From contig JBEVJT010000308.1 in assembly GCA_040510075.1 (NCBI GenBank), forward strand, positions 1 through 6,454: a stretch of DNA of 6,454 nucleotides, given 5' to 3'. The notes under the pieces are model-generated. The model worked only from the letters and a program-made list of their open reading frames with translations. It was not told where the DNA came from and made no database searches. The position numbers were made by a program, and so were the translations under genes. The stretch comes from VAZQ01 sp040510075 (GTDB lineage: Bacteria; Pseudomonadota; Alphaproteobacteria; Rhizobiales; Xanthobacteraceae). This document shows positions 1 through 5,630 of this stretch, piece after piece; position 1 is the stretch's first letter; the number at the start of each line of letters is the position of its first letter.

Positions 1-227
1 GCCTCTATAGCGAGTGTTTTGAAATTTTCATGCATCCGCTCGGGGCGTGCGTCTATTTGTATGTAATGACCACTTGTACGGCTTGCGTTAAGCACGACGT
101 CACTTGGGGTAGACAACTGCGGTATTCGTGCTCTTCCGGCGGAGACTAGGCCCCTCGTCTTCGCGATCACTCCCTTGTGACTAGGTGCTGACTAGGCCCC
201 CATCCGCCTATAGAATAGCCAGTCCAA
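1..227. other. Non-coding left flank
   Basis: This stretch lies downstream of the stop codon of the deacetylase gene. I see no convincing coding region in it: stop codons are frequent and base composition is less GC-rich than in the genes. It contains short direct repeats (listed separately) and a six-base inverted pair, GGCGGA at 138-143 and TCCGCC at 203-208, enclosing them. I found no stem followed by a T-run that would make a convincing terminator for the leftward operon. It may also hold the upstream region of a gene beyond the window edge, which cannot be judged here. Confidence 0.5.
144..200. repeat. Short direct repeats GACTAGGCCCC
   Basis: GACTAGGCCCC occurs identically at 144-154 and 190-200. 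The shorter core GACTAGG occurs once more at 179-185, so there are three cores with start-to-start spacings of 35 and 11 bases. The outer copies are bracketed by the inverted six-mers GGCGGA (138-143) and TCCGCC (203-208). The repeats themselves are visible directly. Their role is unknown: they could be protein-binding sites, a remnant of a small dispersed element, or chance. Confidence 0.55.
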
Positions 228-1100
228 TCAAATAGTTCGCTGGCCCAAGTACCAGTCGAGTATCTTGGCGCCGTCCCATGCGGCGACGCCCTCCTGGGCG
301 AGAATATGCTCAAAGGTGCGCCGCACATGCGCAATGCGGTGGGGCACGCCGGAAAGATAGGGATGGCACGCAATGGCCATGATCTTCGCCCGCTCGTGCG
401 ACTCCTCGTATAGACAATCGAAATGATCAAGCGTCCGGCGATAGATCATGTCCGAAGGATGATGCTGCAGCGCCATTAGGACGATGTCGTGCAGCTCGAA
501 ATTATAGGGCAGCGCGACCACCGGACGATGCGCTGTCTTCAGTGTGACGGGTTCGTCGTCGAGCACCCAATCGCCGATGTACTCGACGCCCGCCTCTGAA
601 AGATAATCGAGCGTGTCGTACGTTTGCGTGAGCCCCGGCCCAAACCAGCCGCGCGGCCGCCTGCCCCAGAACTTCTCGATGATATCCATGGATTTCATGA
701 TGACCCCACGCTGGTCATCCAGCTTGTGCATGGGCAGCTGATCATAGCTGTGCGCGTTAAGCTCCCAGCCCTGCTTGACGCAAGCTTCGACCACTTCCGG
801 ATAGGTTTCGCATACGCGCGCGTTCAGGGTAACGGTCGGCGTGGCAGCAATGTCGGCAAACATTTTGCGCAGCCGCCAGAAGCCGACGCGCATGCCGTAT
901 TCGTGCCAGCTCCAGTTCGGGAAATCTGGAAGCAGCGGCTGGCCCTGGGGCGGCGAGATCACCATACGCGCCATCGGCCGCGAGAGGTCCCATTCCTCGA
1001 GTGCCAGGACCGGCCAAACGACGAGCCGGATGCCCGGCGGGAATCTGAGCGGCGGACGTTTTGTTATGGGCGAAAATCGCAGCCGATCCCGTGGGTGCAT
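228..1100 (-). CDS. Polysaccharide deacetylase family protein, PuuE/allantoinase-like
   Basis: A 290-residue protein of the carbohydrate esterase 4-like superfamily, in the branch usually annotated as polysaccharide deacetylase or PuuE-type allantoinase; such enzymes hydrolyse C-N bonds of amides. The recognisable pattern includes VVWPVLALEEWD near residues 27-38, GQPLLPDFPNWSWHEYGMR at 53-71, HSYDQLPMH at 117-125 with two His residues, RPRGWFGPGLT at 148-158, DWVLDDEP at 177-184 and HPYLSGVPHRI at 246-256. The length is typical and the family pattern runs to the end, so the gene looks intact. No signal peptide is visible, which suggests a cytoplasmic enzyme and argues against peptidoglycan or exopolysaccharide as substrate. 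The ATG at 1100 is supported by AAGGA five bases upstream, and that site overlaps the stop codon of the EcsC gene. It is the last gene of a three-gene leftward unit. The substrate cannot be read from sequence: allantoin, a formamide-type compound or an N-acetyl sugar are all possible. Confidence 0.85.
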   Translation of the reverse strand: MHPRDRLRFSPITKRPPLRFPPGIRLVVWPVLALEEWDLSRPMARMVISPPQGQPLLPDFPNWSWHEYGMRVGFWRLRKMFADIAATPTVTLNARVCETYPEVVEACVKQGWELNAHSYDQLPMHKLDDQRGVIMKSMDIIEKFWGRRPRGWFGPGLTQTYDTLDYLSEAGVEYIGDWVLDDEPVTLKTAHRPVVALPYNFELHDIVLMALQHHPSDMIYRRTLDHFDCLYEESHERAKIMAIACHPYLSGVPHRIAHVRRTFEHILAQEGVAAWDGAKILDWYLGQRTI

Positions 1101-1105
1101 GAAGT

Positions 1106-1110
1106 TCCTT
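1106..1110 (-). promoter_or_regulatory. Ribosome binding site AAGGA overlapping the upstream stop codon
   Basis: On the minus strand, AAGGA precedes the deacetylase ATG by five bases. It overlaps the TAA stop (1109-1111) of the EcsC-family gene. This arrangement fixes the deacetylase start and suggests translational coupling between the two genes. Confidence 0.7.
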
Positions 1111-1888
1111 ACGCGACAAACGCCGTTTCCGCCCGCAAGCGCTCGTACTGGGCCCGCACCTCCTCCTGCCCATATATTCTTTCCAGACGGCGGACCAAAA
1201 AATGCACATCCGCCACGCCCTGAAAATGATGCATAAAGGCGTAGTTCACAGCGGCGCCACCCAGCGCCCCGATCATCGGCAACGCCTGCGCCGCAAATTT
1301 CTGGCTGACAATGATGCCGAACCGCGATCCGATTTGCGCCATGAACCGCACAAGCACTGGAGCTCCTTCGGCAACGATTCCCCGTTCGGCGATGAAACGC
1401 GCGGCTTCAGTCAGCGACTTCGCCAGCATGCCACGCACGGCGAAGTATCCGTTCTCGGGCCCCTCCCCGCCCAGCGCGAACACCTGCAGTGCCGACAGCG
1501 CTGTTTCCGGCTTGGCCAGGTCTTCGCCCTGCCCGCGCGCAACGTCGAGAATCCCGCGCAACATGAGCACGGTGGACATGGGAAGCTCGAGCAGCAGCGC
1601 GACGAGCCCGAACCCGCCGCCGACAGCGCCGGACCCCGCAACCAGAGCCTTGTGCAGCCATGGCGAGCCGGCCCGATGGTCGTTGCGCATCGAGCGCAGC
1701 GCCGCGCTCAGCGCGGCATTCAGCCCCCGCATCGTCGCCTTCGTAATGGCCTCCGACGCCCCCGCGGGAAGCGCCTGACGGATCAGTTCAACCGGTTTCC
1801 CTGCGAGATTGCTCAAGCGCGCGGCAAAGGTCGGATGCTCCAGCGCTCCCACCGCGCTGCGAAGCGCAGCCAACTCTTCGAGTGTCAT
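1109..1888 (-). CDS. EcsC family protein
   Basis: A 259-residue protein matching the EcsC family, named after the third gene of the Bacillus subtilis ecsABC locus; the molecular function of the family is unknown. An Ala/Leu-rich N-terminal helical part is followed by a Gly-rich hydrophobic segment at about residues 82-118 (including VGGGFGLVALLLELP). A second glycine-rich segment lies at about 195-222, where PMIGALGGAAVNYAFMHHF is the most family-like stretch. The C-terminus is charged and helical (RRLERIYGQEEVRAQYERLRAE). The protein is probably membrane-associated, with no cleavable signal peptide. ATG at 1888 lies nine bases after the sulfite-oxidase-like stop codon. The Shine-Dalgarno match there is weak, so expression may depend on coupling to the upstream gene. 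Family assignment is fairly secure; the role in this operon is unknown. Confidence 0.8.
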   Translation of the reverse strand: MTLEELAALRSAVGALEHPTFAARLSNLAGKPVELIRQALPAGASEAITKATMRGLNAALSAALRSMRNDHRAGSPWLHKALVAGSGAVGGGFGLVALLLELPMSTVLMLRGILDVARGQGEDLAKPETALSALQVFALGGEGPENGYFAVRGMLAKSLTEAARFIAERGIVAEGAPVLVRFMAQIGSRFGIIVSQKFAAQALPMIGALGGAAVNYAFMHHFQGVADVHFLVRRLERIYGQEEVRAQYERLRAETAFVA

Positions 1889-1897
1889 CGGATGCGC

Positions 1898-2914
1898 TCA
1901 CACGACCATGACGGATACGCGGTGAATCGCATTGCGTCGACCATTTTCCGGCTGGCTATGCCCGCACGACGATGCGCGCGAGCATAACGTGATCCTCCCG
2001 CTGCTGCGCGGGCGCCATTTGGCGCTGAACTTCTGCCAGCTGCGCTGCGCGCGCGGCTCCACGCTCGCATTTTCCCAATTCACGCCTCCGTCGGTGCTGA
2101 CCTCAACACTTTCGACGGGGTGATCCGCCCATGCCCATCCCCAAATCTTGACCGGGTCTGCGCAGGCAAGAGCAGCGTCTGGCGCGGGTTCTACGATTAC
2201 CGATTCGGGCGCTACCGACCAGACCGGAGTGCTTTCTCCGGAAGCGCGGCCGCTTTCATCGAGCACGGGGTCGTTGTACCAGCGCGTCGTGAATGCGCCT
2301 TGCGCGCGCTCGGCCGCAAGCGTGATCCGGGTGAGCCATTTCACGCTGTTCGTGCCGTAAAAGCCCGGGACTACGAGACGAGCCGGAAAACCGTGCTCGG
2401 GCGGCAGAGGCTCTCCGTTCAACTCGTAGGCAATGAGCACATCGGCCGCCACGCGCTCGAGCGGCAGATCCTTGATATATGCGGCGTGCGCGAGCTCCCC
2501 GAATCTGCCGTGATCGGCGCCGCGCGACCAGAGAAAGCGGGCCGAGGATAGTGGTCCGCAATCCGCAAGCACATCGACAAGCCGAACTCCACCCCAACGT
2601 ACATTACTGATGCGACGCGTTGGCTCAAATGGTTGCAGAGGGCTGCCTGCGCACTGATGAAAGCTGATGATCCTATGCTGGGGGTAAGCCGCGAGATCAG
2701 CAAAGCGCAGCTCCCTCTCACGCTCAACCAATCCGTCTATCGTCAGAAACCACGAATCGCGGTCCAGGTGCGCAACACCGAGGTGACAGAGCACAATCAT
2801 GTCCTGCCTCGTCGTAAGGCGGGAGGACATTTGGTGCGGGAGTAGTGGAACCCGGCGAAAGAACTCGCCCGGCTCCATCCGCGCGCGTTGCGTCGGGGCG
2901 GTTTTCTGGCTCAC
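1898..2914 (-). CDS. Sulfite oxidase-like molybdopterin-dependent oxidoreductase
   Basis: A 338-residue protein of the sulfite oxidase molybdopterin fold, the superfamily that includes sulfite oxidases and MsrP/YedY. The Moco domain covers roughly residues 35-215. It contains the presumed molybdenum-ligating Cys88 in SFHQCAGSPLQPFEPTRR, the RWGGVRL block (106-112), AYELNGEPLPPEHGFPARL (162-180) and PGFYGTNSVKWLTRI (183-197). A C-terminal Ig-like dimerisation domain follows from about 235 to 338, ending in the family-typical QPENGRRNAIH. The protein appears complete, with no Tat signal peptide and no haem domain, so it is probably cytoplasmic; the electron acceptor and substrate are unknown. 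GTG at 2914 is the most upstream start and sits only one base after AGGGGG, too close for a good Shine-Dalgarno site. ATG at 2878 is the alternative, and conservation begins just after it. It is the first gene of the leftward unit with the EcsC and deacetylase genes. Confidence 0.88.
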   Translation of the reverse strand: MSQKTAPTQRARMEPGEFFRRVPLLPHQMSSRLTTRQDMIVLCHLGVAHLDRDSWFLTIDGLVERERELRFADLAAYPQHRIISFHQCAGSPLQPFEPTRRISNVRWGGVRLVDVLADCGPLSSARFLWSRGADHGRFGELAHAAYIKDLPLERVAADVLIAYELNGEPLPPEHGFPARLVVPGFYGTNSVKWLTRITLAAERAQGAFTTRWYNDPVLDESGRASGESTPVWSVAPESVIVEPAPDAALACADPVKIWGWAWADHPVESVEVSTDGGVNWENASVEPRAQRSWQKFSAKWRPRSSGRITLCSRASSCGHSQPENGRRNAIHRVSVMVV

Positions 2915-2959
2915 GCCCCCTAAATCGGCCAGCGGCCGGAAATCTGCAAGATGGGACTT

Positions 2960-3006
2960 AGCATGATCCCGAAAAGTGGGAACCGGTTATCGGAAAAGAT
3001 CATGCT
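2960..3006. repeat. Rhizobial-type intergenic palindromic repeat
   Basis: A 47-base element begins with AGCATGAT (2960-2967) and ends with its exact reverse complement ATCATGCT (2999-3006). Inside are a second complementary pair, CCGA (2969-2972) with TCGG (2990-2993), and a central self-complementary AACCGGTT (2981-2988). From memory it resembles a dispersed palindrome found in many copies between genes of Bradyrhizobium and relatives. It lies between the stop of the maleylacetoacetate isomerase-like gene and the start of the sulfite-oxidase-like gene, both leftward. It may form an RNA hairpin acting on the 3' end of one transcript or the 5' region of the next. The inverted repeat is seen directly; the family membership is recollection and not a database result. 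Confidence 0.75.
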
Positions 3007-3012
3007 CCACAT

Positions 3013-3672
3013 CTAGACGGGCGCCGCGGTTTGCGCGCCGGGCTGACGCAGCGGGTGCTCCGAGGCAAAAGCCTCGATTTGCATGCAGGCGCTAAGGATA
3101 CGCCGAGCGGTCGGATAGGGATCGGGGTCGCAATCGCATAGCATTTTTGCACTGGTGAGATGCGCGACCAGACAGATATCCGCAACGCTGGGCCGCTCGC
3201 CGCAGCAAAATGAAGCAGTGCGCGGGTCTCGCGCGAGCACATCCTCGACGGCGCGGCTGGCCGCATCCAGCCAATGCCGCAGCCACTTCATGCGCGCGGC
3301 CTCATCAAGGTGCAGCTCCTCTTTCAGATACTTCCGTACCCGTGGAACGATGAACGGGTGCGCATCCATGGCCAACATGTACGCTATTCCGCGCGCACGC
3401 GCACGAGCTGCCAAATCAGACGGCAGCAGCGGAGGTTCCGGATATTTCTCGTCGAGATACTCGATTATGGCGAGCGATTGCACGAGCGGCGGTCTGTCTC
3501 CGTCGATCAGAGTGGGCACCACCATCTCCGGATTTAGTGCTTTGTAAGCCGCATTGAACTGATCGCCCTTGAGCAGGTCGAGCGATATGGTCTCGGCTGT
3601 GATCGCCTTCAGCCGCAACGCAACGCGCACGCGAAACGAGGCTTGGGAACGCCAATAGGTGTAAAGCTTCAT
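3013..3672 (-). CDS. maiA: Maleylacetoacetate isomerase / zeta-class glutathione S-transferase
   Basis: A 219-residue protein of the zeta GST family, whose members isomerise maleylacetoacetate to fumarylacetoacetate with glutathione in tyrosine and aromatic catabolism. The thioredoxin-like N-terminal domain opens with KLYTYWRSQASFRVRVALRLK and continues with NPEMVVPTLIDG (47-58), containing the cis-Pro region, and QSLAIIEYLDEKYPEPPLLP (65-84), the glutathione-binding Gln-Ser. The helical C-terminal domain has DAHPFIVPRVRKYL (103-116) and ERPSVADICLVAHL (159-172). Length is close to the family norm. In the active-site motif the second Ser of the usual SSxS is Gln (SQAS, residues 9-12), and ICLVAHL replaces the more usual LVPQ-type block, so activity may have diverged. 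ATG at 3672 fits the family N-terminus; an upstream in-frame TTG at 3753 would add 27 unlikely residues. The start lies 14 bases after the sugar-transferase stop with no clear Shine-Dalgarno site, so it may be coupled. No other tyrosine-degradation gene is adjacent, so another GST role is possible. Confidence 0.82.
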   Translation of the reverse strand: MKLYTYWRSQASFRVRVALRLKAITAETISLDLLKGDQFNAAYKALNPEMVVPTLIDGDRPPLVQSLAIIEYLDEKYPEPPLLPSDLAARARARGIAYMLAMDAHPFIVPRVRKYLKEELHLDEAARMKWLRHWLDAASRAVEDVLARDPRTASFCCGERPSVADICLVAHLTSAKMLCDCDPDPYPTARRILSACMQIEAFASEHPLRQPGAQTAAPV

Positions 3673-3686
3673 AGCGCGAGCAGCGC

Positions 3687-4256
3687 TCAATAAGCCTTGC
3701 GGTCGAATATCAACAGAGCAGCGGTTCGCGCCATGATCTTGAGATCGAGCCAAATCGACCAGTTCTGGATATAATAAAGATCGTGATCGACGCGCGCCTT
3801 GATCTTCTCGATCGAGTTGGCCTCGCCCCTTAGTCCATTGATCTGCGCCCCGCCGGTAATCCCGGACTTCACCCGATGCCGGGAAGCGTAATAGTCGACG
3901 ACCTGATCGAGCGCTTTGCCTTCCGCACTCATGCGCAAGGGATGGGGACGGGGGCCCACAAGAGACATCGAGCCTTGCAGAACATTGAACAGCTGCGGCA
4001 GTTCATCGATGCTCAGTTTGCGAATGATGCGCCCAATTGCGGTGACGCGGGAATCGTCCCTGCTCGTTTGCCGAGTGCCGTGCGGGTCGGCCTGCTCGAC
4101 AAACATGGATCTGAATTTCAGCAGCTCGAAATGCGTGCCATTGAGACCCTCGCGCATTTGCCGAAAGAATACGGGCCCTCCGCTCTCCAGCTTGATCGCA
4201 ATAGCGGTGATCAGCAACAGAGGCGACACCAGGACCAGAACCAGCGAAGAGACCAT
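3687..4256 (-). CDS. Sugar transferase (phosphoglycosyl transferase) catalytic domain, remnant of a larger polyprenyl glycosylphosphotransferase
   Basis: A 189-residue bacterial sugar transferase domain (WcaJ/WbaP/ExoY/PglC type). These monotopic membrane enzymes transfer a sugar phosphate from a UDP-sugar to undecaprenyl phosphate, starting exopolysaccharide or O-antigen repeat assembly. The N-terminal hydrophobic re-entrant segment contains the Ser-Pro helix break (residues 11-12). It is followed by GGPVFFRQMREG, LLKFRSM, the catalytic Asp-Glu pair in SIDELPQLFNVLQGSMSLVGPRP (residues 84-85), HRVKSGITGGAQINGLRGE, and the terminal NWSIWLDLKIM block. It continues to a normal C-terminus. One oddity is GITGGAQ where the family usually has GITGWAQ. 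Full-length family members are about 450-500 residues with a membrane domain and a Rossmann-like domain; here those parts are missing or out of frame. ATG at 4256 has GAGGA four bases upstream. TTG at 4295 is an alternative in the same frame and would add 13 residues. Whether it is functional is uncertain. Confidence 0.8.
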   Translation of the reverse strand: MVSSLVLVLVSPLLLITAIAIKLESGGPVFFRQMREGLNGTHFELLKFRSMFVEQADPHGTRQTSRDDSRVTAIGRIIRKLSIDELPQLFNVLQGSMSLVGPRPHPLRMSAEGKALDQVVDYYASRHRVKSGITGGAQINGLRGEANSIEKIKARVDHDLYYIQNWSIWLDLKIMARTAALLIFDRKAY

Positions 4257-4260
4257 TATG

Positions 4261-4265
4261 TCCTC
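4261..4265 (-). promoter_or_regulatory. Internal Shine-Dalgarno site before the catalytic domain
   Basis: GAGGA on the minus strand sits four bases upstream of the ATG at 4256. It would allow the catalytic domain to be translated separately from the broken upstream part. It may be an accident of the Glu-Asp codons (GAG GAC) of the original full-length gene. Confidence 0.4.
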
Positions 4266-4297
4266 GGCATTGAGTGCCGGCGCTCCTAGCCCCAAGG

Positions 4298-4799
4298 CTC
4301 AGCGCCCGATAAATGCAGGCGCCGCGCTGCAGACGCCCGTTCATCCACGTCAGCGCGCACAGGCGGGCGAAGAGGACCATTTCGGTGGCGGTCAACGCCC
4401 AGCTGAAAAACCAAAGGCGCGAATACTGCTGTGTCGTCTTCGTCGCGGCCGCAATCGCCACCAATGCGGCGAAGGTAACAACAACACGACCATCAGGCGC
4501 TTGAGGTTGAGTTTGGTCTCAAGGATATGCGCGGCTGCATGAACGGGATAAAGGCGGGCCGCACATATGTAAAACACGGCTCCGACGCCAGCGGCCGTGA
4601 GCTGCGCATCGAACTGCTCAGGCGTGAACTCCAAAAATCCGAACTTCTCGAGATAGAAACTGGGCGCAATCGCGCACAGCAAAAACAGCGTCAATTCGAT
4701 GAGGAGAAACGTGACGACGGTGTGTTGAAGCGAAACGCGGCGTCCGGCCAGCGATGCAGGCGGCGCCAAACCCTCGCCGATGAACGACGCTACCGTCAT
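4298..4799 (-). pseudogene. Broken N-terminal membrane part of an exopolysaccharide polyprenyl glycosylphosphotransferase
   Basis: This is the upstream portion of the sugar transferase gene, readable only by switching frame. From ATG 4799 the first frame gives hydrophobic helices at HTVVTFLLIELTLFLLC and AAGVGAVFYICAARLYPVH and reaches LKRLMVV. It then runs into non-family sequence and stops at 4392. From about 4485 the second frame continues sensibly with VVTFAALVAIAAATKT and YSRLWFFSWALTATEM, then FARLCALTWMNGRLQRG, completing the usual four-helix bundle and the positively charged linker. The natural crossing point is the (GTT)3 run at 4477-4485 and fits loss of one base. The catalytic domain resumes in the first frame after an in-frame TGA at 4299-4301, and the central Rossmann-like domain of roughly 130-150 residues is absent. 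A TTG at 4808 is an alternative start. Sequencing error could explain the single-base shift but not the missing domain. Confidence 0.72.
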
Positions 4800-4957
4800 T
4801 GCCCCCAACCCCAGTGTACAGAATGGGCGCCAATTCCCGCGAAATCATTGCCGCAAAGGGGCAAAATTCGGTTTTTTGCTTGACCGTGCTAAAGGAGGGC
4901 GACAGGAGCGCGCTCGGGAGTTCATGCCCTCAGGCAACGACCAGGAACGAGCTTAGG
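4800..4957. promoter_or_regulatory. Divergent intergenic region between glycosyltransferase and response regulator
   Basis: This 158-base segment separates the starts of a leftward and a rightward gene and so must hold promoters for both if both are expressed. It is locally AT-richer at about 4860-4882 (AAAATT and a T6 run). It contains AAAGGAGGG at 4891-4899, an excellent anti-Shine-Dalgarno match, but no start codon at a usable distance follows it. I found no convincing -35/-10 pair or sigma-54 GG-N10-GC site on either strand. The promoter role is inferred from gene orientation only. Confidence 0.45.
4924..4956 (+). CDS. Possible 10-codon leader peptide upstream of the response regulator
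   Basis: ATG at 4924 opens a ten-codon frame (MPSGNDQERA) closed by TAG at 4954-4956, one base before the ATG of the response regulator at 4958. GGGAG at 4916-4920 precedes it by three bases, a short but possible spacing. The tight stop-start arrangement is what translational coupling looks like. The peptide has no recognisable attenuator features such as runs of one amino acid, and a frame this short can arise by chance. Confidence 0.25.
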   Translation: MPSGNDQERA

Positions 4958-5629
4958 ATGAAGCCTGTCGGCGAACCCATGCGCTTGATGATTGCGGATG
5001 ACCATCCGCTCTTTCGTGGCGCCTTGCGCGAGGCGGTGGCCGGCCTGTTCGAACGCGCCGAGATCGGCGAAGCCGGCTCGTTTGATGAGATCACGCATTT
5101 GCTGGAGCGAGGTGCGGAAACGGACCTCATCCTGCTCGACCTTTCGATGCCCGGCATGCGCGGCTTCTCGGGTTTGATGTATCTGCGTGCACAATACCCG
5201 ACTGTCCCTATCATCGTGGTATCGGCCAATGACGACCCGGCGGTGATCCGCCGCTGCATGGATTTTGGAGCGTCCGGATTCATCCCGAAGACGCTGGGCA
5301 TCGAAGAGATGCGGCTCGCCATCGCGCGGGTCATCGAAGGAGATATTTGGACCCCGCGCGACATCAATCTTGGCCAGAGCTGGGACGCGCAGGCTGCCGA
5401 ACTGATGCCGCGCCTAGCCTCGCTCACACCCCAGCAGGTACGAGTCTTGATGATGCTTTCGGAAGGCCTGCTGAACAAACAGATCGCTTTCGAACTCGGT
5501 GTATCCGAGGCCACGGTGAAGGCGCACGTCTCGGCAATTCTGCAGAAACTGGGGGTGGAGAGTCGGACTCAGGCGGTGATCGCCGCTGCAAAAATCGAGC
5601 TGGGACAATGGTCCCCGCAACAGCCGTAA
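4958..5629 (+). CDS. LuxR/NarL-family two-component response regulator
   Basis: A 223-residue transcription factor with the standard NarL/FixJ-type layout. The receiver domain covers residues 8-125, with acidic pair Asp14-Asp15 in IADDHPLFR, phosphoacceptor Asp61 in LILLDLSMPGM, Ser89 in IIVVSAND at the Thr/Ser switch position, and Lys111 in SGFIPKT. A linker follows, then a LuxR helix-turn-helix at about 156-212 (LTPQQVRVLMMLSEGLLNKQIAFELGVSEATVKAHVSAILQKLGV). All key residues are present, so it should be phosphorylatable and DNA-binding. The ATG at 4958 fits the family N-terminus and has AGGA at 4943-4946, eleven bases upstream; ATG at 4979 is an alternative. An upstream in-frame ATG at 4799 would add 53 residues unlike any receiver domain. 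It is divergent from the polysaccharide gene and convergent with the hybrid kinase, so those are the obvious candidate target and partner; this is inferred from position. Confidence 0.92.
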   Translation: MKPVGEPMRLMIADDHPLFRGALREAVAGLFERAEIGEAGSFDEITHLLERGAETDLILLDLSMPGMRGFSGLMYLRAQYPTVPIIVVSANDDPAVIRRCMDFGASGFIPKTLGIEEMRLAIARVIEGDIWTPRDINLGQSWDAQAAELMPRLASLTPQQVRVLMMLSEGLLNKQIAFELGVSEATVKAHVSAILQKLGVESRTQAVIAAAKIELGQWSPQQP

Positions 5630-5630
5630 T

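Noticed and set aside
624..1987. Long plus-strand open frames of about 200 and 260 codons opposite the deacetylase and EcsC genes
   Set aside because: They lie antisense to well-supported genes, are rich in Arg, Pro, Ser and His as expected of GC-rich shadow frames, and show no family pattern.
1898..2030. Possible frameshift at the C-terminus of the sulfite-oxidase-like protein
   Set aside because: The stretch looks unusual (RPRSSGRITLCSRASSCG), but the family-typical QPENGRRNAIH ending follows in the same frame, so the gene reads as intact.
4256..4490. Programmed ribosomal frameshifting joining the glycosyltransferase frames
   Set aside because: There is no slippery heptamer with a downstream structure, two shifts would be needed, and the absent central domain points to deletion and decay.
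4800..4957. Sigma-54 or sigma-70 promoter in the divergent intergenic region
   Set aside because: TTGACC at 4880-4885 and the AT-rich stretch looked promising, but no matching -10 element or GG-N10-GC spacing was found.
4799..4957. N-terminal extension of the response regulator from the upstream in-frame ATG at 4799
   Set aside because: The extra 53 residues do not resemble a receiver domain, overlap the divergent gene start, and the family N-terminus begins at the ATG at 4958.
5602..5615. Hairpin GGGAC-AATG-GTCCC as a terminator between the regulator and kinase
   Set aside because: The stem is only five pairs, it lies within the regulator coding sequence, and no T-run follows on either strand.
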